Assembly (NCBI RefSeq): GCF_014200575.1
Contig: NZ_JACHBZ010000001.1
Span: 744,001-808,000 of the forward strand
From: Mucilaginibacter saanensis
GTDB lineage: Bacteria > Bacteroidota > Bacteroidia > Sphingobacteriales > Sphingobacteriaceae
Length of the DNA: 64,000 bases
Direction: 5' to 3'
Both the position numbers and the translations under genes were made by a program. Under the pieces are notes generated by a model, which saw nothing but the letters and a program-made list of their open reading frames with translations, was not told the origin of the DNA and did no database searches. This document shows positions 47,157 to 55,077 of this stretch, piece by piece. How positions within the stretch are numbered: position 1 is the first letter of the stretch; each line of letters begins with the position of its first letter.

Positions 47157-48308
47157 CTACTTCATAATAATTACCCTCCTTCCTTCAAGCTTATAATGTA
47201 TGGTTTGAGTAAATTGTATATTATTTAGCAATTCGGTTATATTCTTGTATTTGGATATGGTGCCTCCAAACTCTTTATTTTGCACGCCATCCTTATATTC
47301 AACATCAACATCATACCACCTGCTAACCTGTTTCATGATATTGGCGATACTTTGGTCGTGAAATATGAAAAGGCCATTTTTCCAGGCAGTAATTTCTTCG
47401 GTATCTACAAAATTGGTTTTGATTGGCACCTTGTTCTGGCTGGTAACCCCTTGCTGCCCGGGTTTAAGCATAACGGTGGTGCCTGCATAAGTCATACTAA
47501 CGGATCCCTCCAGCAGCGTAGCAGCTATGCTGGAATTATCCATATAGGCATTTACATTAAAATGCGTACCAAATACTTGTATCAGCGTTCCGTTTGCTTT
47601 TACTATAAAGGGTTTGGCTTTGTTCTTAGCCACCTCAAAATAAGCCTCGCCGTTTAGTTCAACCTGTCTGTTTTTATCGGCAAATACTTGTGGAAATTTG
47701 ATAGATGAAGCTGCGTTCAACCAAATTTTTGTCCCGTCTTCTAACTCAATCTGATACTGGCCGCCACGCGGGGTGGTAATTGTATTAATTTCGGAAGATG
47801 CTGTAGTATTTTTATCCGAAGCAGTTTTATTAAAGTGGTAAACTAACATACCGTTACCAATTTTATTTACCTTGATAGCAGCATTGTTGGCAATATTGCC
47901 ATTTTTAGCGTCATCTAATACAATTTGAGAGCCGTTTGCAAGAGTTAAAATAGCTTTATTGCCTCCCGGGCCAATATCATTTTTAACTGGTTGGTTTTTT
48001 GCAGTCAAATTATCTGTAGCCGGCTTTTTTAAGAGAAAATACGCACCTGATGAAAGGCAAAAAAGGATTATGGCCGCCGCTATGGAATGCCATTTTTTAA
48101 AATGGCGTATATTATTATTATCCGGGATTTCTTGCAATATCCGGTTCCAGATCAATTGTTCTTCTGCTAAAATATCCTGGGGACCATCAGCGGTCTCTTG
48201 TTTGGCAGCTTCATGAAAATACCAGCGGTCCAAAAGCGCTTGCTCTTCGGCGGTACATTTTCCGAGTTTGTTTTTATTCAGTAAATCCTGGGCTTGTTCC
48301 CTGGTCAT
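47157..48308 (-). CDS. FecR-family anti-sigma factor
   Basis: A 383-residue single-pass membrane protein. The N-terminal cytoplasmic part contains CTAEEQALLDRWYF, and the membrane helix is about 75-93 (SIAAAIILFCLSSGAYFLL). The periplasmic FecR domain has YQIELEDGTKIWLNAASSI, LNGEAYFEVAK and VFGTHFNVNAY. The C-terminal DUF4974-type segment contains FGGTISKYKNITELLNN and ends RRVIIMK. It should hold the sigma factor encoded 72 bp upstream and respond to the STN domain of the SusC encoded downstream. Confidence 0.95.
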   Translation of the reverse strand: MTREQAQDLLNKNKLGKCTAEEQALLDRWYFHEAAKQETADGPQDILAEEQLIWNRILQEIPDNNNIRHFKKWHSIAAAIILFCLSSGAYFLLKKPATDNLTAKNQPVKNDIGPGGNKAILTLANGSQIVLDDAKNGNIANNAAIKVNKIGNGMLVYHFNKTASDKNTTASSEINTITTPRGGQYQIELEDGTKIWLNAASSIKFPQVFADKNRQVELNGEAYFEVAKNKAKPFIVKANGTLIQVFGTHFNVNAYMDNSSIAATLLEGSVSMTYAGTTVMLKPGQQGVTSQNKVPIKTNFVDTEEITAWKNGLFIFHDQSIANIMKQVSRWYDVDVEYKDGVQNKEFGGTISKYKNITELLNNIQFTQTIHYKLEGRRVIIMK

Positions 48309-48380
48309 GGCTTATTAAGTGGTTATTTAAGATAAACGGCTGCCAGAACAGGAAGTAGTAGACGAAAAGAAAAAAAAGAA

Positions 48381-48980
48381 TTATAATTTAGATAACAATA
48401 TTATGGCAATTGAAAGATGCTGTAGTTTAGGGCGGATTATCCCAATGGCATTGCTGATTTGTTTTTTAACTGTTTTGTCGGATATGTTCAGTTTATCGGC
48501 AATTTCTATATACGTTAAATGCTCATTAATACGCATTTCAAAAACCTGCTTCATTTTTGCAGGCAACTGCTCAATTTCATGCTGGAGGGCCTGTAGTAGT
48601 TCTTTTTCTTCAATGCGGGCTAATGTCTGATTACTATATGCCTCTGTAAAAGAGGATAAAGATCCCAAATAATCCAAACGGACACGTTTGCTGGCTATGA
48701 GGTCAAAAACCTTGTTTTTTGTGGAAACAAAAAGATATCCTGCTAAGTTAACATCAGGATCAATGGATTGGCCTTTTAGCCATAGAGAGGTAAATATTTC
48801 CTGTACTATATCCCTTGCATCATCTTCACTTTTGAGCATTTTTAGCGCATGCATATACATCACCGTCCAATAACGCTGATAAATTCTGGCAAATGCTTCT
48901 CTATTACCCTCTTTTAAAAGGGCAACCAATTCATGATCAATAAGTACCCGTTCAGCGGACATAATAGGTTTATCGATCAA
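48381..48980 (-). CDS. ECF (FecI-like) RNA polymerase sigma factor
   Basis: A 199-residue sigma factor. Region 2 has FARIYQRYWTVMYMHALKML, DARDIVQEIFTSLWLKGQ and LAGYLFVSTKNKVFDLI. Region 4 has LPAKMKQVFEMRINEHLTY and IEIADKLNISDKTVKKQIS. It heads the second fecI-fecR-susC-susD set and should activate it when the anti-sigma factor is released. No inserted domains are seen and the length is normal. A possible alternative Met at residue 7 would shorten it slightly. Confidence 0.95.
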   Translation of the reverse strand: MIDKPIMSAERVLIDHELVALLKEGNREAFARIYQRYWTVMYMHALKMLKSEDDARDIVQEIFTSLWLKGQSIDPDVNLAGYLFVSTKNKVFDLIASKRVRLDYLGSLSSFTEAYSNQTLARIEEKELLQALQHEIEQLPAKMKQVFEMRINEHLTYIEIADKLNISDKTVKKQISNAIGIIRPKLQHLSIAIILLSKL

Positions 48981-49129
48981 ATGTAAAGAATTATTTGACT
49001 CTACTTTGCAATAGATCGCTAAATTATATTAAGCGGCAATAGTTCCATAATATATAGCCGACTTTAAAACGTCGTAAAACACTATCGGAAATTCAATTTG
49101 ATTTAAAAGTTTGGGTTAAGCAAGTTGCA

Positions 49130-50023
49130 TCATGTACCGTATTTTTTCAAACCATTGTTTCTGTAATCCTGCGGAGTTAATCCGGTTTTTATCTTAAATA
49201 GTTTGGAGAAGTATGGTATTGATTCAAAATTCAGAAGGTAGGCTACACTTTTAACAGAGTTATCGGGAATTAATAACAATTCTTTTGACTGTTGAATTTT
49301 GAGCTGGATCAGGTATTGATTTGGCGCCATGCCGGTGTACTTCTTGAACGCCTTTCTGAACCAAGAATAACCCACTTGCAGCTCTTTTGCTATATCTTCG
49401 GGCGTTATATGTTGGTTCATGTGGTCGCGCAGCAAAAAACGGGCGCGATCAACAATAGCCTGAATATTGTCTTCGCCAGAGAACGAGGCCTGTTTTATTT
49501 CGGCAAATAGCGTGCCCAATAAATGAACTGCAGCGCCTGATATAGCCGGTTGGTAACCCGGTTTTTCGCTTTTGGTTTTTTCAACTATGTCTGTAAATAA
49601 ATTAAACAGCGGGTCCTTAAGCCCAATATCTATTATAGGCGAATTGATGCTGAAAAAACCATTTGTGATAATGTTTTCCATAACAGGGCCCTTTAAGCCT
49701 ATCCAATATTCATGCCAGCCGGTTTTCTCGCTTGGTTTATACCGGTGCCGCTCATTCGGGAACAGCAAAATTATGCTACCTTCCTCAACCTGCCTTAACT
49801 TACAATGTTCAGATTCAAAAACTCCTTCGCCCTGGGTTATATAGATGATTTGATATTCATGTAATATGCGGCCATTTTTCCAGGTAAAATAATAATTTGA
49901 CGGATGATCCTTACTGGGGTAAATCGTGGCTTTGGGAATGTGGGTATATCCCGCGTTCAATATTGTTAAACCCCATGCTTCATCTTCAGGATTTATGGGC
50001 AGGTATTTACAATAGTTCGTCAT
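49130..50023 (-). CDS. AraC-family transcriptional regulator
   Basis: A 297-residue protein. The N-terminal cupin-like sensor (about 20-170) has ILHEYQIIYITQGEGVFES and EGSIILLFPNERHRYKPSE, then WHEYWIGLKGP. The C-terminal AraC DNA-binding domain (about 195-290) has two helix-turn-helix units: ITPEDIAKELQVGYSWFRKA and SVKSVAYLLNFESIPYFSKL, followed by TGLTPQDYR. AraC proteins of this design bind a sugar and switch on catabolic genes. It sits between the minus-strand fecI and the plus-strand isomerase gene, 700 bp away, and is the best candidate to regulate the isomerase or rhamnosidase genes. Confidence 0.92.
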   Translation of the reverse strand: MTNYCKYLPINPEDEAWGLTILNAGYTHIPKATIYPSKDHPSNYYFTWKNGRILHEYQIIYITQGEGVFESEHCKLRQVEEGSIILLFPNERHRYKPSEKTGWHEYWIGLKGPVMENIITNGFFSINSPIIDIGLKDPLFNLFTDIVEKTKSEKPGYQPAISGAAVHLLGTLFAEIKQASFSGEDNIQAIVDRARFLLRDHMNQHITPEDIAKELQVGYSWFRKAFKKYTGMAPNQYLIQLKIQQSKELLLIPDNSVKSVAYLLNFESIPYFSKLFKIKTGLTPQDYRNNGLKKYGT

Positions 50024-50411
50024 GATGATAATTGGTTTGTGAAAAAACAGTATTATTTGGTTTATCCTGTTCCCCTTTTTCGCCGGGTTTGGCTATACAA
50101 ATAAAAGCTTAAATAAGCTGAAAATAAAACATCAGGTTCTTTTTGTCAGAATGTATAATCTATTTGTCAAAATGGATAATTCTGATGGCTAACATCACTA
50201 TAGATTTGATTCTGTAAAACTAAACAAGCCTCGGTAGCTGTATACCAGGTAATTACAAGCCAATTAAAATTATGAAAAAAGCTCAATCTTTAACCGGGTA
50301 ATAAATGCATATGCCCCAGTCAGGCAGTGGTCTTGTTTATCATAAATTACAATAATGCCCAGCGCAACAGGTAATTATTAAAAACAAAATATTTGTTTTT
50401 AATAATTTTAA
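50024..50411. other. Upstream region of the AraC-type regulator
   Basis: Divergent intergenic DNA beyond the regulator start. No gene or clear repeat is seen in this part; the decayed GH78 fragment begins just after it. It should hold the promoter of the regulator. Confidence 0.4.
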
Positions 50412-50600
50412 TGACGTAAACAAGCAATAACTTTTACCAGCCCTTATTAAAGATATTCATAAAAATCATAATAGCTTTACTTTGGCGAGGGATTATTGTT
50501 GTTTGTTGCATGTTTTTGTTGGGAGGAGCGCGTCTGAACTGCCTGGTTTTGAAAAATAATAATTTAAAAACAGGAGGTTTGCTCTGGCAGCTATCATTTT
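50412..50600 (+). pseudogene. GH78 rhamnosidase fragment (decayed)
   Basis: The strand reads KDIHKNHNSFT from about 50449, matching DDIHSHGNSFTTGEVAY of the GH78 at 30743 (DNA near 33394-33450), and then nucleotide likeness continues through changed frames: a GEG..LL..FLL-like segment, a degraded GRSDVV..MNN segment near 50530-50565, and GG..WQL where intact copies have GYGYQL. Stops and frame changes interrupt it and no start exists. The likeness is patchy, so the assignment is moderate. It would be the trace of a fourth GH78 gene upstream of the isomerase. Confidence 0.45.
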
Positions 50601-50723
50601 ATTTGGTTAAGGAAGGTTATAATTAATCCCGAACAGCGGGAAAGGAGAAATTAAACACACACGCTTCATGTTAACACAAGAGCGGTTAAATCAATTGAAA
50701 CTAACACGTATTAAATATATTAC

Positions 50724-52154
50724 ATGCAACAAAGTACATTAAAAATTGGATTGTTTGGTATTGGCCTGGATGCTTACTGGGGGCAGTTTAACGAATTAAA
50801 AGAGCGCCTTGAAGGATATTTAGCTGTGGTTGAGAAAAAAATATCTGATATACATCCATCCGTTATTAATCTGGGATTGATAGATACATCTGAAAAGGCT
50901 TTTGCGGCCGGTAGCGCTTTCCGCCGGGAAGATGTGGACATTATTTTCCTATACGTTACTACCTATGCGCTTTCATCTACTGTGTTACCGGTGGTACAAA
51001 GGGCCAAAGTTCCGGTAATCATATTAAACTTGTCGCCCGAAGCGGCCATTGATTATGCCGCTTTTAACAGCATGAATGATCGTACCCGGATGACGGGTGA
51101 GTGGCTGGCTTTTTGTTCGGCTTGTCCGGTGCCCGAGATTGCTAATGTATTTACACGTACCGGTATCAAATTTCATCAGATAACCGGCATGTTACAGGAG
51201 GATCCGGAATGCTGGAATGAGGTAACAGAATGGATAGAGGCTGCAAAAGTGGCCAATATAATGGCTTTTAACCGTCTGGGGTGTATGGGGCATTATTACA
51301 GCGGAATGCTTGACATATATACAGATCTAACACAGCAGTATGCCGCGTTTGGAGGGCATATTGAGCTACTGGAGGTTGATGAGCTGGCCAGTTTGCGTAA
51401 AAACATTTCAGATGAAGCCATAAGCGAAAGGGTTGAGCTTTTTAAAGATCAGTTTGATATACAGGATGGATGTACAGAAATAGAATTGCAACGCGCCGCC
51501 CGTACTTCTTTAGCGCTTGATCAACTGGTTGAAAACCATAAACTTGGTTCATTGGCCTATTACTACAAAGGGACAGGCAATTTTGACAATGAAGATACCA
51601 TAAGCTCTATTATACTTGGAAACTCCCTGCTAACCGCCAGGGGAATACCCGTGGCTGGTGAGTATGAAATAAAAAATGCGCAAGCCATGAAAATAATGGA
51701 CAGCTTTGGAGCCGGTGGCTCATTTACGGAGTATTACGCCATGGATTTTGCAGCGGATATTGTATTAATGGGGCATGATGGTCCCGGTCATATAGCCATA
51801 GCCGAAGGAAAAACCAAAGTACGGCCATTATTGGTTTACCATGGTAAGGTAGGGCATGGTTTGTCAGTAGAAATGTCGGTAAAGAATGGACCGGTTACCC
51901 TGCTTTCTGTAGTTGAACAGGCAGGTGGCAAGTTAATGCTGCTGGTTGCAGAAGGGGAATCAGTAGCAGGGCCAATTTTGGAAATCGGAAACACAAACAG
52001 CCGTTATAAGTTCCCTATCGGAGCCAGAAAATTTGTTAATGACTGGAACAGTCACGGCCCCGCCCATCATTGTGCAGTAGGTATAGGGCATATTAGCTCC
52101 AGGTTGCAAAAACTTGGGCAATTATTAGGGATAGACGTTGTACAGGTGTGTTAA
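50724..52154 (+). CDS. L-arabinose/L-fucose isomerase-family protein
   Basis: A 476-residue cytoplasmic protein of the AraA/FucI superfamily. The four metal-site residues can be placed: Glu313 in AGEYEIKNA, Glu336 in GSFTEYYAMDF, His351 in MGHDGPGH and a His of the cluster WNSHGPAHHC (444-449). The N-terminal domain starts IGLFGIGLDAYWGQF. Family members interconvert aldoses and ketoses with Mn2+. It is not a classical AraA at the N-terminus, and no kinase or aldolase for rhamnose or arabinose is nearby, so the substrate is open: L-rhamnose, L-arabinose or L-fucose are reasonable given the rhamnosidases around it. Upstream lies a relic-bearing gap; downstream is a GH31 fragment. Confidence 0.82.
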   Translation: MQQSTLKIGLFGIGLDAYWGQFNELKERLEGYLAVVEKKISDIHPSVINLGLIDTSEKAFAAGSAFRREDVDIIFLYVTTYALSSTVLPVVQRAKVPVIILNLSPEAAIDYAAFNSMNDRTRMTGEWLAFCSACPVPEIANVFTRTGIKFHQITGMLQEDPECWNEVTEWIEAAKVANIMAFNRLGCMGHYYSGMLDIYTDLTQQYAAFGGHIELLEVDELASLRKNISDEAISERVELFKDQFDIQDGCTEIELQRAARTSLALDQLVENHKLGSLAYYYKGTGNFDNEDTISSIILGNSLLTARGIPVAGEYEIKNAQAMKIMDSFGAGGSFTEYYAMDFAADIVLMGHDGPGHIAIAEGKTKVRPLLVYHGKVGHGLSVEMSVKNGPVTLLSVVEQAGGKLMLLVAEGESVAGPILEIGNTNSRYKFPIGARKFVNDWNSHGPAHHCAVGIGHISSRLQKLGQLLGIDVVQVC

Positions 52155-52237
52155 TTGCATGCCTTTTCAGGCTTGCTCAGCTTAATTGAGTTGAGTACAT
52201 AACGTTGTTTAACCTTGATAAATGAAGATTTTGGATC

Positions 52238-52345
52238 CCGGTTTATATAAAAGACGTGGCAATTACAGCAATGATGCCGGTTATGTTACATACCCCGCGA
52301 AAGCGGGAAGGTGGATCTGGAAATGCGGTATTACGGGAAATGTTT
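52238..52345 (+). pseudogene. GH31 C-terminal fragment, partial duplicate of 41467-41575
   Basis: About 108 bp align with the GH31 gene at 41467-41575, including two 23-base identical blocks (one around ATGCCGGTTATGTTACAT, one around GTGGATCTGGAAATGCGG), with the middle diverged. The matching protein segment is the distal beta domain of GH31 (PVYVKDGGIIPMMPVMLH). There is no start or catalytic part, so it is a relic. It lies between the isomerase gene and the GH106 gene, and shows that a second GH31 gene, or a duplication of this part, once stood here. Confidence 0.85.
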
Positions 52346-52529
52346 CTATTCTCGGATAATGGACAAGCGGAATATTCAATAATTGTCAAAACAGACAAGC
52401 TAAATGTCAAAATAGGTAATTTGATACGCCTTAAGCCTGTTAAATTTGGTTTACCAATAATAGACCACTTAATTCCAATACCTTCTAACATCGCATCAAA
52501 CTGTTAATTTTTTTACCTGAAAATACTTT

Positions 52530-55058
52530 ATGAGTTTATTTAAACCTTTACAATATTTTTTGCCTTTATTTTTTGTTTTTACTGCATTCAACACCAAAGC
52601 TCAACAGGATAAACTGCCGATATCCGGAAACACTAAAAAAGTACCGGATAGCCCTGCCGAAGTATTTTTGAATCCGCCCGTAAGTGCAAGACCTGGAGTT
52701 TTATGGATGTGGATGGGCTCAAACCTGAGCAAAGAAGGGATTACTAAGGATCTGGAGGCATTAAAAAAAGAGGGCTTTGGCAGCACAACTATGTTTAGTC
52801 TTGCCGATGCTACCACGCCCTGGGCCGGGGAAATAAAAAAAAGTCCGACGCCTGAAATTATTTCATGGACAGAGCCCTGGTGGAAAATGGTACGTCATGC
52901 TGCCGAAGAATCCAAGCGGCTTGGAATGGATTTTGGCATGTTTAACGGCCCTGGTTATGAATCCAGCGGAGGCCCTTGGATAACGCCCGAATTGTCAATG
53001 CAGGAAATTTGCTGGTCGGCGGATACCGTATCTGGTGGTGCATCTAATCAAATTAAGCTTAACCGTCCAAAAGTGAATCCACGCGGGCATACCCCTTACC
53101 CGGTATATAACGAAGAAACCGGATTGGTTGAAATACCTAAAATTGCAGCCCGGAGTACCTATTATGAAGATATTGCCGTGTTGGCATTACCTGTTAGCGG
53201 CATAGTGCCTGCAGATAAAGTGATAGATCTTACTGGCAAAATGCAGCCTGATGGCCGGTTGGATTGGGAGGTACCCGAGGGAAAGTGGATTATATACAGG
53301 TTCGGGCACACTACAACAGGTACATTGATACAGCCTGCCCAGTGGAAGGCCACGGGCCTGGAGTGTGATAAAATGAGCCGGGAAGCAGTAAGCTTTCATA
53401 TTGATCACGTTATAGGCGAAATTAAGAAACACCTTGGTGACCTGATTGGAACCGGCTTTAAAAGTGTACATTTTGATAGCTACGAAGCGGGTTTCCCTAC
53501 CTGGACACCGAAAATGAAACAAGAATTTACCGCCAGGAGAGGTTACGATATCACCAAATACCTGCCAACGTTTGCCGGCAGAATAATAGGAACCGAGCGG
53601 CGGGATTCATCATTGTTTGTAAATGACTTTAACGTAACTGTGAAAGATCTGTACAGAGATGTTTATTTCGCAACCATAGCAAAAAAACTACGTGAGGCAA
53701 ACCTGATATTTTTATCTGAGCCCTATGGCGGCCCCTGGCGTCAGGACGAAGTGATGCCTTATGTGGAGCGGGTAATGACAGAATTTTGGACTTTCGGCGG
53801 TCGTTATTCGCCCTATGAGCTTGAGCCAACGGTGGCCGCCCTGAGAAAATCTGGCCAGAATATTATTGAAGCTGAGGCGTTTACCGCCGATCCGCACGAT
53901 AGTAAGTGGGACGAAACACCGGAATGGTTAAAGCCTATGGGGGATGCTGCTTTTTGCGATGGTGTAAACCGCATGGTACTGCACCGGTTTGTACAGCAGC
54001 CCTGGGATGATAAATATAAACCCGGACTCACAATGGGTGAATGGGGAACCCATTTTGACCGTACTCAAACCTGGTGGGAGCCAGGTAAGGCCATGATAAA
54101 ATACTGGCAGCGCTGCCAGGCCTTATTGCAATGGGGTACAATTACACTTCCGTTTGCAAATGATTTTTTGGTGAGTCAGGCAACCGGTAATATCTCAGTT
54201 AAACACATCCACCGTAAGCAGGGGCTTGTTGATGTATATTTTGTGGCTAATGTTTCGCGCAATGCCGGGAGCGCAACCTGTAGTTTTAATGTGATGGATA
54301 TGCAGCCAGAATTGTGGGACCCAATAACCGGTACCATGAGAGATCTGCCTCAGTTTAAAACGGAGGGTGTTAATACAACTGTGGCACTTACGTTTGATAA
54401 AGCCCAAAGCTTTTTTATTGTATTCCGTAAAAAGTCCCCTAAAGACGTTTTAAATAATGGCAACAATTTCCCGGTAACTAAGGAGTTGCTAACCATCAAC
54501 GGGCCATGGACTGTTAAGTTTGATAAACAATGGGGCGGGCCCGATAAACCGGTAACCTTTACAACTTTGCAAGACTGGACAAAGCAAACAGAGAACGGCA
54601 TAAAATATTTTAGCGGTACAGCGGTTTACAAGAAACAATTTGATGCCCCCTTGAAAGATGGAGCGGATTCATCAGCTATATATCTTGATCTGGGTGTGGT
54701 TAAACACCTGGCTCATATTATACTCAATAATAAAGATCTGGGTGTTTTATGGACCGCTCCCTGGAGTGTGAAATTGCCAGCCAATTTATTAAAGCCAAAA
54801 AGCAATACGCTTGTTATTGAAGTTACCAATGTATGGGCCAATCGTCTTATTGGCGATGAGCAGGAACCCGCTGATATGGAATGGCTGCCCGGGCACCGCG
54901 AAGGGCATTTCCTAAAAGAGTTTCCGGATTGGTTTCTTAATAATCAAAAACGGCCATCAAAAGGGCGTTACTGTTTTACAACCTGGAATTACTTTGATAA
55001 AAACTCACCTTTAATATCCTCGGGTTTGCTTGGCCCTGTAACTATTACCAGCGAATGA
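52530..55058 (+). CDS. Exported GH106-type alpha-L-rhamnosidase
   Basis: An 842-residue protein with a signal peptide ending NTKAQ at residue 25. The N-terminal barrel has the GH106 opening: FLNPPVSARPGVLWMWMGSN, LSKEGITKDLEALKKEGFG and GMFNGPGYESSGGPW. LSEPYGGPWRQDE near residue 394 and EAEAFTADP follow. The C-terminal part holds galactose-binding-like beta domains (IYLDLGVVKHLAHIILNNKD, LGVLWTAPWSVKLP). GH106 enzymes cleave alpha-L-rhamnose from complex pectins such as rhamnogalacturonan II and from other rhamnosides. It is followed 19 bp later by a GH78 gene, so both are probably co-transcribed. Confidence 0.88.
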   Translation: MSLFKPLQYFLPLFFVFTAFNTKAQQDKLPISGNTKKVPDSPAEVFLNPPVSARPGVLWMWMGSNLSKEGITKDLEALKKEGFGSTTMFSLADATTPWAGEIKKSPTPEIISWTEPWWKMVRHAAEESKRLGMDFGMFNGPGYESSGGPWITPELSMQEICWSADTVSGGASNQIKLNRPKVNPRGHTPYPVYNEETGLVEIPKIAARSTYYEDIAVLALPVSGIVPADKVIDLTGKMQPDGRLDWEVPEGKWIIYRFGHTTTGTLIQPAQWKATGLECDKMSREAVSFHIDHVIGEIKKHLGDLIGTGFKSVHFDSYEAGFPTWTPKMKQEFTARRGYDITKYLPTFAGRIIGTERRDSSLFVNDFNVTVKDLYRDVYFATIAKKLREANLIFLSEPYGGPWRQDEVMPYVERVMTEFWTFGGRYSPYELEPTVAALRKSGQNIIEAEAFTADPHDSKWDETPEWLKPMGDAAFCDGVNRMVLHRFVQQPWDDKYKPGLTMGEWGTHFDRTQTWWEPGKAMIKYWQRCQALLQWGTITLPFANDFLVSQATGNISVKHIHRKQGLVDVYFVANVSRNAGSATCSFNVMDMQPELWDPITGTMRDLPQFKTEGVNTTVALTFDKAQSFFIVFRKKSPKDVLNNGNNFPVTKELLTINGPWTVKFDKQWGGPDKPVTFTTLQDWTKQTENGIKYFSGTAVYKKQFDAPLKDGADSSAIYLDLGVVKHLAHIILNNKDLGVLWTAPWSVKLPANLLKPKSNTLVIEVTNVWANRLIGDEQEPADMEWLPGHREGHFLKEFPDWFLNNQKRPSKGRYCFTTWNYFDKNSPLISSGLLGPVTITSE

Positions 55059-55077
55059 TCCTTAAGTATTTTTTAAT

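Noticed and set aside
52157..52176. Imperfect hairpin just after the isomerase stop
   Set aside because: An eight-pair stem with an internal mismatch and no T-run; not a convincing terminator.
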